From positions 1-41,410 of IMG/VR virus record IMGVR_UViG_3300047446_000091: a DNA stretch of 41,410 nucleotides; one strand, written 5' to 3'. The notes beneath the pieces were generated by a model, which made no database searches, was not told where the DNA came from, and worked only from the letters and a program-made list of their open reading frames with translations. Source of the DNA: a virus. Positions 28,836 to 38,001 of the stretch are shown here, one piece after another (within the stretch, counting starts at the first letter, position 1; every line of letters begins with the position of its first letter). A program made the position numbers and the translations under genes.

Positions 28836-29723
28836 CTAGCCCTTGACTATGAATCCGTGCTTTGCGCCGAGCTTGCCGAGGGAGACCTTGCCGGGGATTC
28901 CGTCGGCGGCAGTACCTCGGTAGCCGAGACACTTTTGCCATTCTCTGTAGGCACCCTGGGTGCGCTTGCCGAACGAGCCATCGACGTACTTGCCATCGAG
29001 GAGCCCCTCAGCCTTGAGCGCCCTCTCTACGACGAGGACGTCAGCCTTGTACGTGGTCCCGCCGTCCGGTAGCCCGGGGTCACGCTTGGACGCAGCGATG
29101 ACGCGCCGCAGTGACACGGACGGCTTAGCCGGGACGGTCGGAGGCTTCGCAACCACCCTCGGCGCTGCCTTGAAGAACGCAGCCTTATCGATCGCCCCGG
29201 GGTCCCAATGGTCATTGCCGGGGATGTTGCTGTGCCCGTAGTGGCCACCCTTGGAAAGCCACACGTCACGAGGACGGTTTCCGTCGCCGTAGTGGTCGGC
29301 GAGATGACCGGCGGGCCACACGTCCGGCACACCCCAACTGCGGATTGCAGCCATGAGCTTGCGGAAGTTGGGACCGGGCTTCCAGTAGCCCGTAAAGGGC
29401 GTCCCAGCGCGCGCGAGCACCTCGATCTGAATGCACACTGCGCCGACACGGTTGGTACGCGTCGCACCATCGTTCTTGAGCGCTCGCGCCGACTCATTCA
29501 GCGGGCCGAACTGCCCAATCCGGTCAGTCGTCGGGTCGTACAGGATGTGCGGCTCATCCGCGCCGCTGATAAGCACCCGCGCGACAGCATCGAACGCAGT
29601 GTTACCGGCGCCCGATTCGGTCGTGTGCCAGACCGCACGAGGCGGCTTACCGGGATAGTCCATGGCCCCACCGATGGAGCCCTTACCTAGGCGCTCAGCG
29701 CCCTCAATCCAAACGGTACTCAA
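28836..29723 (-). CDS. Endolysin, N-acetylmuramoyl-L-alanine amidase with peptidoglycan-binding domain
   Basis: A 295-residue lysin. The N-terminal amidase_2/PGRP domain carries zinc-ligand candidates in AVWHTTESG (His33), GHLADHYGDG and HSNIPGNDHWDPG. A Pro/Lys linker (about 190-205) leads to a C-terminal peptidoglycan-binding repeat (VLVVERALKAEGLLDGKYVDGSFG...TQGAYREWQ). No signal peptide, so export needs the neighbouring membrane proteins. It would cut the amide bond between MurNAc and the stem peptide at lysis. Confidence 0.93.
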   Translation of the reverse strand: MSTVWIEGAERLGKGSIGGAMDYPGKPPRAVWHTTESGAGNTAFDAVARVLISGADEPHILYDPTTDRIGQFGPLNESARALKNDGATRTNRVGAVCIQIEVLARAGTPFTGYWKPGPNFRKLMAAIRSWGVPDVWPAGHLADHYGDGNRPRDVWLSKGGHYGHSNIPGNDHWDPGAIDKAAFFKAAPRVVAKPPTVPAKPSVSLRRVIAASKRDPGLPDGGTTYKADVLVVERALKAEGLLDGKYVDGSFGKRTQGAYREWQKCLGYRGTAADGIPGKVSLGKLGAKHGFIVKG

Positions 29724-29732
29724 GAACTCTCC

Positions 29733-30260
29733 CTATGCGTTGATGAAACGGGCTCGCAGGTACGTGTAATGGGATACGGCGGTATGCAGAGAGACCGAAC
29801 CGGCGTAGTCGTGCAGCCCGCTCAGTTGGACATAGTCACCCGCAACGCACTGCCGCCACCCCTTGAGGTAGACCTGCGTCGAGCTGTTAGGCGTGATCGG
29901 GTTGTACTGCGTGTCAATGTCAGCGCTGGCGTTTAGCTGAATGCGAGCCGCGCGATAGGTGCCGCTTGAGACGTTGGCATACCGCACCTGCCCCTCGAAG
30001 AAATAGAGGCCCGGGGTCACGATCGTTATCCGCCCCGGGGTGCCGGTCGTGTACATCCCGTCGTTGTCGTAATTCTCGGTGTCTAGCGCAATTACCTGCC
30101 ACGTTGCGGCGGTCGTAATCGCGGCAGCGGCCGTCATGTACGCGTACGCCGCTGGCACGGCCTTATAGAAGTTGCCCGGGTCGCGCATGTTGGCGTTCAG
30201 CGTCGCCGCTGTAACGGTCTCTCCGGCGTTCCACGTCTTGAGTGTGGGGATGGTTGCCAA
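29733..30260 (-). CDS. Minor tail protein, C1q/jelly-roll-like receptor-binding candidate
   Basis: A 175-residue protein. TTG at 30260 has GGAGG 4 nt upstream. The start LATIPTLKTWNAGETVTAATLNANMRDPGNF is the standard N-terminus of actinophage minor tail proteins. The remainder (GMYTTGTPGRITIVTPGLYFFEGQVRYA, VYLKGWRQCVAGDYVQLSGLHDYAG) reads as a C1q/TNF-like jelly roll, usually trimeric. Last tail gene before lysis, so it is a probable host-binding spike. Confidence 0.75.
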   Translation of the reverse strand: MATIPTLKTWNAGETVTAATLNANMRDPGNFYKAVPAAYAYMTAAAAITTAATWQVIALDTENYDNDGMYTTGTPGRITIVTPGLYFFEGQVRYANVSSGTYRAARIQLNASADIDTQYNPITPNSSTQVYLKGWRQCVAGDYVQLSGLHDYAGSVSLHTAVSHYTYLRARFINA

Positions 30261-30278
30261 GGTTCCTCCGAGGGGAGC

Positions 30279-30298
30279 ACCTCCCAAATTTGGTAGGT
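30279..30298. repeat. Palindrome copy 14 (variant half-site)
   Basis: ACCTCCCAAATTTGGTAGGT with GGGAGC/GCTCCC extended arms, between tail genes, no promoter visible. Confidence 0.95.
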
Positions 30299-30308
30299 GC
30301 TCCCATGG

Positions 30309-32765
30309 CTAGTAGGCGAGAATCGTGGTCGCGTCGAGGATCCCGTTAGTGACGTCCTCAACTACCCACACGTCAGAGGCGGTTGCAGGCGACAGGGATA
30401 GAGACGTGACCCACTGCGAGGTGCCGCCGTCGACGGAAACAGTCGTGTCGATAGCCTCGACGTAGAACTCATAGGTCGGCGCAGGCGCGCCTACAGGGAG
30501 GTCGGTGAGCTTGACCCGGTCGCCAATCTCGACACCGAGCACAACGGGAAACAGCGCGTTCGTGGCCGATGCGTTGAGGCTCACCTGATCGCACCTGACG
30601 ATAGGTTCCGCGTAGACGTTAAGCAGTGAGTACGCCGCGTCAGTCACGGCCGTGTCGCCGGTGATGCTTAGCTCAAGGCTCTTGCTCTTGCGACCGAACG
30701 CAGCGATGGACGTACTGTCGCGAACCGTGGCCGAAACGCCGCCCGTTCGCGTGTAGTTGACCTCGTTGATGACCTTGTCATCATCCATTTGGAATGAGAG
30801 GCCCGGCTCGTACGGGAGGCCATTGCTCTCCCCCAGGGTGTACCTGATCGGGGCCGACTGTCGGCGCGCCCGGTTGTGATAGGTCAACCGGCCGTCGCCG
30901 TCGATAAACGTGTATCCGGACGCATCCTCGGCCGCCGACTGGATCACCTCAAGGGCAGTAGTCGCAGCCTCCCACGTGGGGGCCAACAACGTGCTGAGGG
31001 AAGGGTCGAGGGACAAGTCACCCTGGAAACCAGCGTACGAGGCGAGCCGGGACAGCCGGTCGGCCTCCCCCTCGGGATAGTCCGCTCCGCCGTTGCTGCC
31101 GAGCTTCCAAAGGTCGGTTATCTCAGTCGTGCTGAGATGCCGGTCCCATATGCCCAAGTGCCCGTAACGGCCGTTCGCGTACTCCGTGTAAATGCCGCCC
31201 GCCTGCTGTCCCGCGAGCGAACTCCACTTCATATCGCGGAGATCAGTCGACCCCCCGGCCGAGTCTGAGTCCATGGACGCGCCGTTTACGAACAGCGTGA
31301 AGCTACCGCTTGAGACCGTGGCGCAGATGAACGAGGGAACGGACGTCGACAAGAACACGCCTCCAGCGGACGAGGCAACAACCGCTGATGTGCCGTCCGC
31401 CCACCCGACCTCACACTCAAGGTCGCCGATGGAAGTCAGCCGGAATGAGACGAGACGACGCGCCGCATCATCCCAAGCCTGAAACAGCGTCACGTAACCG
31501 GAGCTAGGCCGAACCGCGAGCGCCCAAAACGCGACGCTCAACTCTTCCGCGAGAGGGTATGTGCGCCTGCCACTATCGTTGAAGTCAACGACCGTTCCCT
31601 TGTTGCTCGCGATGTTGCCTAGGCTGTAAGCCGTGTCCGCTTCCTTGGCAAGTACGGATGTCGCACCGAACGCGGGAGTGCCTCCCCCGTACTTGGAAGC
31701 GACGAGGGCGCCGGGCATCGAGTCGTCATAGGTGTTTGCAACCTTGGTAGCCCCGGCGGTGTCCGTGAGGGACCAGTACCCGACAGGGAAACTCGCCAAC
31801 ACCGCTTGCTGGTACGGCGTATGCAGCTCGGTCGTGCCGAGCACAGAGAACCCGTCCGTGGCCGATACCTCGCACGTCGGTACGAGGGTGTCCAGTTGCA
31901 CGGACCATTTCTCGATGTAGCCGAAGAAAACGGATCCGCCGGGGGTCCACGCCGATGCCGACGCGCCCGCCTCTAGCTGCACCTCGTCCACAAAGAGACT
32001 CGCGTTATTGTCGCCGCCGGACGTCCCTATTTCGATACCGGCCCATGCAACACCCGCCGGGCATACACCCGTCACGCTGAACGAGACATACGACCCGTTG
32101 ACTAGGGTGATCTGCCCGGTGCTACCGCTGGAGTTGTTGAAAGATCCGTCAGCCTTATACCAGCGGATACGCGCGCGAATCTTGGTAGCAGGCGAGCCCG
32201 TGGCCAGCATCACTTGACCGGACGCAGTGTAGGAAGTGCCGGGCACAACCTTGGCTAGGCCCGTGGGCACATTGACAATCTTGTACCACCATGACCAACC
32301 GGTCGTGTAAGTCTTGGACCTACCGCACCAAAGTGAACTGGCCCAATCCGCCGTGCCATTGTTGCCCATGTTGGCCCGGATAGCACCCGCACCACTCTTG
32401 GCATTCGCCGTCCCCCAAGCGACGGATCCCCCAGCCTGCGACACGGTAAACGCGTCTGTCGAGCGGGTCACGTCGCCGCCGGTAGCCGTGTCCTTCGGCA
32501 GTAGGTTTGCCGTACGGACACGCACGCGCCGACGAGGCACGATGTTGGGGAAGAACGGGGATGTGCTCTTGCCGGGGGTGAACCGGCCGTCGTAGTTGTC
32601 GAGCGTCAGAGCCAGGGTCCCAGCCTCGATGCGGTTCAACTCGTCATTTCGTCCGCGCCGAACCTTGAGATCTGTGACTCGGTCCGTGATGTCTGTCCAC
32701 GTGTACGAGGTGGAAAACGGTCCCCCGTCAAAGGCCACCTCGACCGTAGCCGCTGGAATTGCCAA
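30309..32765 (-). CDS. Minor tail / tail tip protein with carbohydrate-binding modules
   Basis: An 818-residue tail protein. The N-terminus (FDGGPFSTSYTWTDITDRV...RRVRVR, to about 85) and the C-terminus (from about 565, with YHNRARR and EVNYTR near 630-680) are typical of a siphovirus distal tail/tip protein. Inserted are a beta-sandwich ending FVDEVQLEAGASASAWTPGG (about 90-275, CBM-like) and a LamG-type lectin fold (about 325-555, ending GHLGIWDRHLSTTEI). These would bind host cell-wall sugars. TTG at 32765 with AGGAGGTA upstream. Confidence 0.85.
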   Translation of the reverse strand: MAIPAATVEVAFDGGPFSTSYTWTDITDRVTDLKVRRGRNDELNRIEAGTLALTLDNYDGRFTPGKSTSPFFPNIVPRRRVRVRTANLLPKDTATGGDVTRSTDAFTVSQAGGSVAWGTANAKSGAGAIRANMGNNGTADWASSLWCGRSKTYTTGWSWWYKIVNVPTGLAKVVPGTSYTASGQVMLATGSPATKIRARIRWYKADGSFNNSSGSTGQITLVNGSYVSFSVTGVCPAGVAWAGIEIGTSGGDNNASLFVDEVQLEAGASASAWTPGGSVFFGYIEKWSVQLDTLVPTCEVSATDGFSVLGTTELHTPYQQAVLASFPVGYWSLTDTAGATKVANTYDDSMPGALVASKYGGGTPAFGATSVLAKEADTAYSLGNIASNKGTVVDFNDSGRRTYPLAEELSVAFWALAVRPSSGYVTLFQAWDDAARRLVSFRLTSIGDLECEVGWADGTSAVVASSAGGVFLSTSVPSFICATVSSGSFTLFVNGASMDSDSAGGSTDLRDMKWSSLAGQQAGGIYTEYANGRYGHLGIWDRHLSTTEITDLWKLGSNGGADYPEGEADRLSRLASYAGFQGDLSLDPSLSTLLAPTWEAATTALEVIQSAAEDASGYTFIDGDGRLTYHNRARRQSAPIRYTLGESNGLPYEPGLSFQMDDDKVINEVNYTRTGGVSATVRDSTSIAAFGRKSKSLELSITGDTAVTDAAYSLLNVYAEPIVRCDQVSLNASATNALFPVVLGVEIGDRVKLTDLPVGAPAPTYEFYVEAIDTTVSVDGGTSQWVTSLSLSPATASDVWVVEDVTNGILDATTILAY

Positions 32766-32797
32766 CGTAGTACCTCCTGGAACATTAGAGAGGGAGC

Positions 32798-32817
32798 ACC
32801 TACCAAATTTGGGAGGT
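32798..32817. repeat. Palindrome copy 15 (variant half-site)
   Basis: ACCTACCAAATTTGGGAGGT with long arms AGGGAGC/GCTCCCT; between tape measure and tail tip genes. Confidence 0.95.
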
Positions 32818-32828
32818 GCTCCCTCTTA

Positions 32829-35800
32829 CTAGAGGCCCGTACGTCCGCCGTTCCGCTTGCCCGTACGGACAATCTCGTCACGGACGGCACCCGCGATTGC
32901 CTTGGCTAGGTTCTGCTCCGCAGTGACGTTGCCAGCCACGTGCACGTGCACGATCGGCTGAGACGCTGCACGGCCGCCTGAGACGCTCGCAGCCTCGACG
33001 GCACTCCTAGCTAGCCGGTTAGCCGGACGGGTCGCAGCGAGCCGATTGACGGCCGCCTGTACGTCCTCGGCGGTGTCGTCGACGCCGAGCGCAAGACCCC
33101 TACCGACCCATACACCCTGAGTGCGGAACACGCGGCTAGGCGAGTGAATACCTAGCTCCTTGCGGAGCGTCTTGACCATCTTCTTGGCTAGGTTCTCAAT
33201 AGCCTTGGTTAGGGCCGATTCCTTGGACTTGAGCCCGTTGACGAGACCTTGAGCGGCATGGATGCCGGAGTTGTAGTAGTCCCCCGCAACCTTGGCGCCG
33301 AGCGCGTCAGACTGCTTACCAATCTGCGCGTACACGGAGTTGATGGCCTTGACGTCCGCACCGCTGGAGTTCAGCAGCGCATCCGCCATCGGCCCACCCT
33401 GCTCGGGACCGGCCTGCGCAATCTCGTTGATGATGCCGTTACCGAAACCTCGCTTGTGCAGCGTGGCAAGGTTCTGACGGAACTTGACGATTGCGCTAAG
33501 CCTGCCGCGCAACCGGGACAGAATCGCGCTAGGCGAGTTGTCTGCGCCGTCATCGGTAGAGAATGCGTTGGTGAACGCGCCGAACTCACGGGCCTTACTC
33601 GACACGGACGAGGCCATATCGGATTTAGCCTTTTGGAGGTCAGCTAGCTTGGTCTGTGCGCTCTTGAGCTTGGCCGCCACCTTCTCCCGGTCCTTCGCAA
33701 GTGCCATCAGCTTGCGGTTTTCCTTGCTGATGTACTTTTGCAGCGACGAGGCGCGAGCCTTGGAAATACCGCCCGCCCGGAACGCCTTAGTGACTAGGTC
33801 GTGCAGCTTGTTACTCGTCTTCTCGACGCTCTTGGAACCGCCGAGCATACCGACGACGAGACCCCGGACAATCCACTTACCGATGTCCGCCATGACGCGC
33901 GACGGCGACTTAATGCCCATCGCATGCCGGATCGGCCCCGGGATGTGGTCAACGATTGACTTTGCGGCACCGAGCACAGTTCCGAGACTGTTCTTGATGC
34001 CTCGCACTAGACCGGCAATGATGTCCTTACCGATCTGCACAAGCTTGCCAGGCAGAGCGCGGAACGCACCCGTGATCTTCCCGGGAATGCTTCGCGCGAC
34101 CGTAGCGATGCGAGAGGTCATAGAGGAAACGGTCGTCCGCAGCCCGGACCACCCTCGTGACCAGAGTCCGCGAATGAGCGACATGCCACGGCCGATGATC
34201 CCGGAGATTGCGCTAGACCATGTCGACACACCACCTCGGATGAACGAGATAATGCCGGTGAACACAGACCGAATACCGGTCCAGCCCGCACGCCAAAACG
34301 TCGCGATGCGCACCACACCGCCACGCACGGCACCAATGAGACTGCCGTAAATCCACACCTTGATAGCGCCGACAATGAAATTCCAGACACCCACGAGTAT
34401 CTGCTTCACACCGGTCCAAGCCTTGGACCAATTGCCGGTGAAGATGCCGATAAACACGTTCGCGATACCCTGGATAATGGTCAGCGTGCCGCTGATCACA
34501 CCCACGATGCCAGACCAGAGACCCTTGAGGGTGGCAATGACGACCGGGCCGAGGAACTTCCAGAGGAACGCCAGGATCGGCGCAAGGAAGTTGATCGCCG
34601 CGCCGATAGCCTGAGCGACCGTCGCAAAGACTTGGCCGAACTGCGTGATGACCGGCTGCGCCTGCTTAAATGCCCAGACAAGTAGCGGCGCTACGGTCCC
34701 CTTTATGAAACCGGCGAACCGCGATATCTGAGGCATGATCGTGGATATGAGACTGATGACAGCCGGAATGATCACGCCCTGGATGACCGAAACGATCTGC
34801 TTGAACACCGGAATGACAGCCCGGCCAACCATCATGAGCGCCGGTAGGACATCCGCACGGAAGATACCGACCAGTCGCATGATGACAGGCATCAACTGCG
34901 CGAAGTTTTCCCGCATCTTCGGCATGAGAGTGCCTCCGACGTAGTCCGCGACCCTCCGCAGCACCGGCATAACCGTGCCGCCAAACACCGACCGAACCTT
35001 GTCAGCAATCGGGCCGATCACGGTTCCCGCACGCTGGAATGCCGGGACCATGACGCTCGCGAGCCCTTGCACACCGGTTGTGATCTTCGGCAAGACCTGC
35101 TTAATCAGCGGGAAGAACGCAGTCATCATCTTGCCTAGGGCAATCTGCGCCGTATCCTTGAGCGTCGACCACATGCCGGAAACGCTGTTGGCCTGCTCTT
35201 TCATCATGCCGCCGAAGTCTTTATGCATGCCCCTGCGTAGGGCCTTCATAGCGGTATCGGCGCTGATGAGTCCCTTCTCGCCGAGCTTCATGGTCTCGGG
35301 CACGGACTTGTGCAGGTAGTCAGCGAGGTACTGCCAGCCACGCACACCGTTCTCGGTGAGCTGGAGCATTTCCTGTCCCATGACTCGCCCCTTGGCCTTG
35401 ATCTGGCCGAGGGCGAGTAGGACGCGCTGAAGCCTTTCAGGCTCGCCACCAAGAGCGGCGACAGCATCGCCTGCATCCTGCAATGTTGGGATGACTTCCT
35501 TGGCCTTGAATCCCATTGCCATCATGCTTTGCGAGTACTTAATGACGTCCTGCGACGAGAACGGGGTGACCACGGCGAATTGCTGGAGCTTTTGCAGAAA
35601 GTCGGTTGCTTTCTTGGCCGAGCCAAGCATGGTGGTGAAACCGACCTGAGCATTTTCCATCTGAACGGCCGTCTTGGTACCCCAAATGACAGCCGCACCG
35701 GCGGCGACACCGAACCCTAGGGCAGCAGTCTTGCCAAACTGCATGAGGCGCCCCCCGAGCGCCCCCATCCCCCCACCTAGACGACTGGACCGGCGCTCTA

Positions 35801-35900
35801 GGTTCTCGGCATCCCCGGCAACAGCCCTCAGCGCCCGTTGGGCACTAGCGGCGTTACCGACAATGACAACCCGCAGCGTCCGGGATCCACCCTCAGCCAT
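32829..35900 (-). CDS. Tape measure protein
   Basis: A 1023-residue tape measure protein that sets tail length (about 150 nm at roughly 0.15 nm per residue). The N-terminal region (about 75-240, NAQVGFTTMLGSAKKA...VTPFSSQDVIKYSQ...MGQEMLQLTENG) is the conserved TMP domain. A long middle of hydrophobic repeats (VMPVLRR, LPALM..., 'W' rich) resembles phage tail-length scaffolds. The C-terminal part has helical and basic segments. ATG at 35900 overlaps the end of the frameshifted chaperone. Confidence 0.93.
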   Translation of the reverse strand: MAEGGSRTLRVVIVGNAASAQRALRAVAGDAENLERRSSRLGGGMGALGGRLMQFGKTAALGFGVAAGAAVIWGTKTAVQMENAQVGFTTMLGSAKKATDFLQKLQQFAVVTPFSSQDVIKYSQSMMAMGFKAKEVIPTLQDAGDAVAALGGEPERLQRVLLALGQIKAKGRVMGQEMLQLTENGVRGWQYLADYLHKSVPETMKLGEKGLISADTAMKALRRGMHKDFGGMMKEQANSVSGMWSTLKDTAQIALGKMMTAFFPLIKQVLPKITTGVQGLASVMVPAFQRAGTVIGPIADKVRSVFGGTVMPVLRRVADYVGGTLMPKMRENFAQLMPVIMRLVGIFRADVLPALMMVGRAVIPVFKQIVSVIQGVIIPAVISLISTIMPQISRFAGFIKGTVAPLLVWAFKQAQPVITQFGQVFATVAQAIGAAINFLAPILAFLWKFLGPVVIATLKGLWSGIVGVISGTLTIIQGIANVFIGIFTGNWSKAWTGVKQILVGVWNFIVGAIKVWIYGSLIGAVRGGVVRIATFWRAGWTGIRSVFTGIISFIRGGVSTWSSAISGIIGRGMSLIRGLWSRGWSGLRTTVSSMTSRIATVARSIPGKITGAFRALPGKLVQIGKDIIAGLVRGIKNSLGTVLGAAKSIVDHIPGPIRHAMGIKSPSRVMADIGKWIVRGLVVGMLGGSKSVEKTSNKLHDLVTKAFRAGGISKARASSLQKYISKENRKLMALAKDREKVAAKLKSAQTKLADLQKAKSDMASSVSSKAREFGAFTNAFSTDDGADNSPSAILSRLRGRLSAIVKFRQNLATLHKRGFGNGIINEIAQAGPEQGGPMADALLNSSGADVKAINSVYAQIGKQSDALGAKVAGDYYNSGIHAAQGLVNGLKSKESALTKAIENLAKKMVKTLRKELGIHSPSRVFRTQGVWVGRGLALGVDDTAEDVQAAVNRLAATRPANRLARSAVEAASVSGGRAASQPIVHVHVAGNVTAEQNLAKAIAGAVRDEIVRTGKRNGGRTGL

Positions 35901-36359
35901 ACTGTGACTCCCTAGCCGATAGTTCCTCGCTCATGTACGAGGCGAATGCGCGATACTCAGCGGCCGTGAGTCGCCGCACCTCGTCGGGAGTCATGCGGTA
36001 GAAACGGCAGAATGCGGCTCGCTCCCTTAGCCGTTCTGCCCGTCGTCGTTTCCCGACTCGTCATCAACCCCCACTAGCTCAAGCTCGGACACTCGAACGC
36101 GCCGAGCGTCATCGAGGGTGAACTCAGGCTTTTCGATGCGCTGCGTGATCCAAATCAACGCCTTGAGCGCCTTAGTGGTGATCTGCGTCTGCATCTCCGG
36201 ACGGCCCTTTTCGTCAAGGACCTTCTTGCCGTCGGGGCCGATAACAGGCTTGGGCTGTAGGGCGTCATACAGCGCTACGCCGACGGTGTCCTCAAAGTCC
36301 TCAAGGTCGCCGATAGTCAGAACATCGGGGTCAATGCGAAGTGCAACGGTCTCAGCCAT
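35893..36359 (-). CDS. Tail assembly chaperone, long form by -1 ribosomal frameshift
   Basis: Frame 0 from ATG 36359 meets the slippery heptamer GGGAAAC (36048-36054). A -1 shift there continues as RRRAERLRERAAFCRFYRMT through PDEVRRLTAAEYRAFASYM to a TGA at 35893-35895, overlapping the tape measure start. The YRMTPDEV-type segment is typical of the downstream half of actinophage tail chaperones. The G and G-T type products together load onto the tape measure during tail assembly. Confidence 0.9.
36027..36359 (-). CDS. Tail assembly chaperone, short form
   Basis: A 110-residue acidic protein made without frameshifting (MAETVALRIDPDVLTIGDLEDFED ... ESGNDDGQNG). It begins at ATG 36359, overlapping the stop of the HK97 gp10-like gene (ATGGCTGA). 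It is the major product; the long form arises at the slippery site near its end. Confidence 0.9.
   Translation of the reverse strand: MAETVALRIDPDVLTIGDLEDFEDTVGVALYDALQPKPVIGPDGKKVLDEKGRPEMQTQITTKALKALIWITQRIEKPEFTLDDARRVRVSELELVGVDDESGNDDGQNG
36048..36054 (-). promoter_or_regulatory. Slippery site for -1 frameshift (GGGAAAC)
   Basis: G GGA AAC in frame 0, re-pairing as GGG AAA after a -1 slip: a canonical X XXY YYZ heptamer 19 nt before the frame-0 stop. Confidence 0.9.
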
Positions 36360-36819
36360 TTGGAAATGCCTCTCCTGCGATGCGGTCAATAGCCCGCATG
36401 TATTCGTTGATTAGCTCCGGCCCCTTCTCACGAATGGAAGGGTGGAGGAAATAGCCGGGTCCGCCGTCCCAGCTCATGAACTGATTGCCGCGCCATGCGC
36501 GGAAGCCTCGCGCGATCTTCCCCGTGTGGGTGCGCTTGCGTGCGCCGAACTCAGCGCCGAGCGCATAAGGGGCTCGCGCGGATCCGAGACGGACAGCGGC
36601 GTAATTCGCTGTCTTTGTAGCTCTCAGGCTTCGCGCTGCCGCAGCTTGCTGCCGAGACATGCCCATAGCCTTGGACTTGGCAGCATCGGTGAGCTTGTCG
36701 GCAACGTCGTAGTTGGCCTGCTTGACCTCGTCGCGTAGACGTCCATCACCTATCGCGGCGAGTGTGCGGGAGAACTGCGCCAGACCCTCAATGTTGGCTC
36801 CATAGCCCTGCACAGGCAT
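36352..36819 (-). CDS. HK97 gp10-like head-tail joining / tail completion protein
   Basis: A 155-residue basic protein. YGANIEGLAQFSRTLAAIGD, the helix-rich middle and the RAPYALGAEFGA segment with the C-terminal GPGYFLHPSIREKG resemble the HK97 gp10-like family of head-tail connectors. In most relatives this gene precedes the tail tube; here it follows it. ATG at 36819 has GGGGGAGG upstream. Confidence 0.75.
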   Translation of the reverse strand: MPVQGYGANIEGLAQFSRTLAAIGDGRLRDEVKQANYDVADKLTDAAKSKAMGMSRQQAAAARSLRATKTANYAAVRLGSARAPYALGAEFGARKRTHTGKIARGFRAWRGNQFMSWDGGPGYFLHPSIREKGPELINEYMRAIDRIAGEAFPNG

Positions 36820-36840
36820 GACGCAGTCCTCCCCCTAAGC

Positions 36841-36860
36841 ACCTCCCAAATTTGGGAGGT
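36841..36860. repeat. Palindrome copy 16
   Basis: Perfect copy with AGC/GCT extension, after the tail tube stop; no promoter seen. Confidence 0.95.
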
Positions 36861-36865
36861 GCTCA

Positions 36866-37837
36866 TTACGTAAGCGACTTGTACGTGATGGTGACCGGCG
36901 ACGCAGTGCCGTCAGTCATGCAAACTCCGCCAAGCTCAAGGTCGTTGACCTCTCGCCCACCGCTCGAAACCGGACCGGTGTCGAAACGGCCGAACGGGAT
37001 GTCAATCTTGAGCTGCGAGCCGTCCGGCCCGTCCCAAGTGACGGAGATAACGGCCGTAGCACCCGCCGCAGTAGCAGCAGCCACGCGGTTAATCTGCACG
37101 AGGTCGACGAACTCACCCTTGAGGGTGAACTCAAACTTCCGGAGCGCTTCCTCAAGAGGCTCGGACTTGACGCCACCAGTCTTTAGGAAGTACCGGTCAG
37201 TCTTGAGGCCGTTGTCACACTTGAGGCTAAAGTCGGAGATGTTGAACTGCGACCCACCAACGGTGACCGTGCCACCGTTGAACGCCATAACCTTGGTACC
37301 TACCGGGTAGGTCGGGGTCGACAGCGCGAGAGGACCCGCACCCGCACCGATCGACTCGGTCGCAAAGTCAAACGTCATGCCGAGCTGTAGTAGCTCGTCA
37401 ACGGCGTTGGATATCTCCCAATCCTTGACCTTGCCACCCGCATAGGTGAACGGGTGAATGGTGCCGCTGGAGGCAACTCGACCAACCTGCATGGTAAAGC
37501 TCTTGCCGTTGAGGTCGCCAACGGTCGCCGTGTGAACGGTGAAACCGCCTCCGGGGGTGCCGTCGGCAACTAGGCCGAGCATGTGCTTTAGCCAGAAGTT
37601 GTAACCGTCGGACAGCCACTCAAGCTTGACGTCACCCTCGGCGCCCTTAGCGTTGACGGCGAACCTGTCGGATCGCAGCGCTCGACCACCGCCCGCGCGG
37701 ATAGCCTCGCTATCAATGCGCTCGTACTTGCCTTCAATACCCTCGGACCGGTACTCGTAGAACTTGGTCACTGCTACGGCCGTACCGTAGGTCACCTCGT
37801 CGACCGCACCAACGTACTGATCGTGAACTGTCGCCAC
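36866..37837 (-). CDS. Major tail tube protein
   Basis: A 323-residue major tail protein. Start MATVHDQYVGAVDEVTYGTA, tail-tube-like beta strands (VGRVASSGTIHPFTYAGGKVKDWEIS) and its place between the tail terminator group and the chaperone support it. It polymerises into the rings of the tail tube. The GTG start overlaps the stop of the 54-residue gene (TAGTG). Confidence 0.88.
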   Translation of the reverse strand: MATVHDQYVGAVDEVTYGTAVAVTKFYEYRSEGIEGKYERIDSEAIRAGGGRALRSDRFAVNAKGAEGDVKLEWLSDGYNFWLKHMLGLVADGTPGGGFTVHTATVGDLNGKSFTMQVGRVASSGTIHPFTYAGGKVKDWEISNAVDELLQLGMTFDFATESIGAGAGPLALSTPTYPVGTKVMAFNGGTVTVGGSQFNISDFSLKCDNGLKTDRYFLKTGGVKSEPLEEALRKFEFTLKGEFVDLVQINRVAAATAAGATAVISVTWDGPDGSQLKIDIPFGRFDTGPVSSGGREVNDLELGGVCMTDGTASPVTITYKSLT

Positions 37838-38001
37838 TACTTGGCCTCACCCTTCTTTAGCGTGACCTCACGCCATCCCTGACGAATCAGGTTCTCGGCC
37901 GTGACGTCGTCCATTTCGATCGGCTCACCCTTGGTGGCCGTGAGACCGACCGAGGGAACGTCGACCGCCCCAAACGGCCCGTCATAAATCAGCGTCTTCA
38001 C
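37837..38001 (-). CDS. Small structural-operon protein
   Basis: A 54-residue protein (MKTLIYDGPFGAVDVPSVGL...RQGWREVTLKKGEAK). It resembles the small proteins with a KGEPIEMDDVTAENLI pattern found near capsid genes; the 70-residue protein at 39263 has the same layout (MRVKILEHVPGLLDGDPFPAKGAIVELP). GTG at 38001 overlaps the upstream TAG. Function unknown, perhaps head-tail adaptation. Confidence 0.65.
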   Translation of the reverse strand: MKTLIYDGPFGAVDVPSVGLTATKGEPIEMDDVTAENLIRQGWREVTLKKGEAK

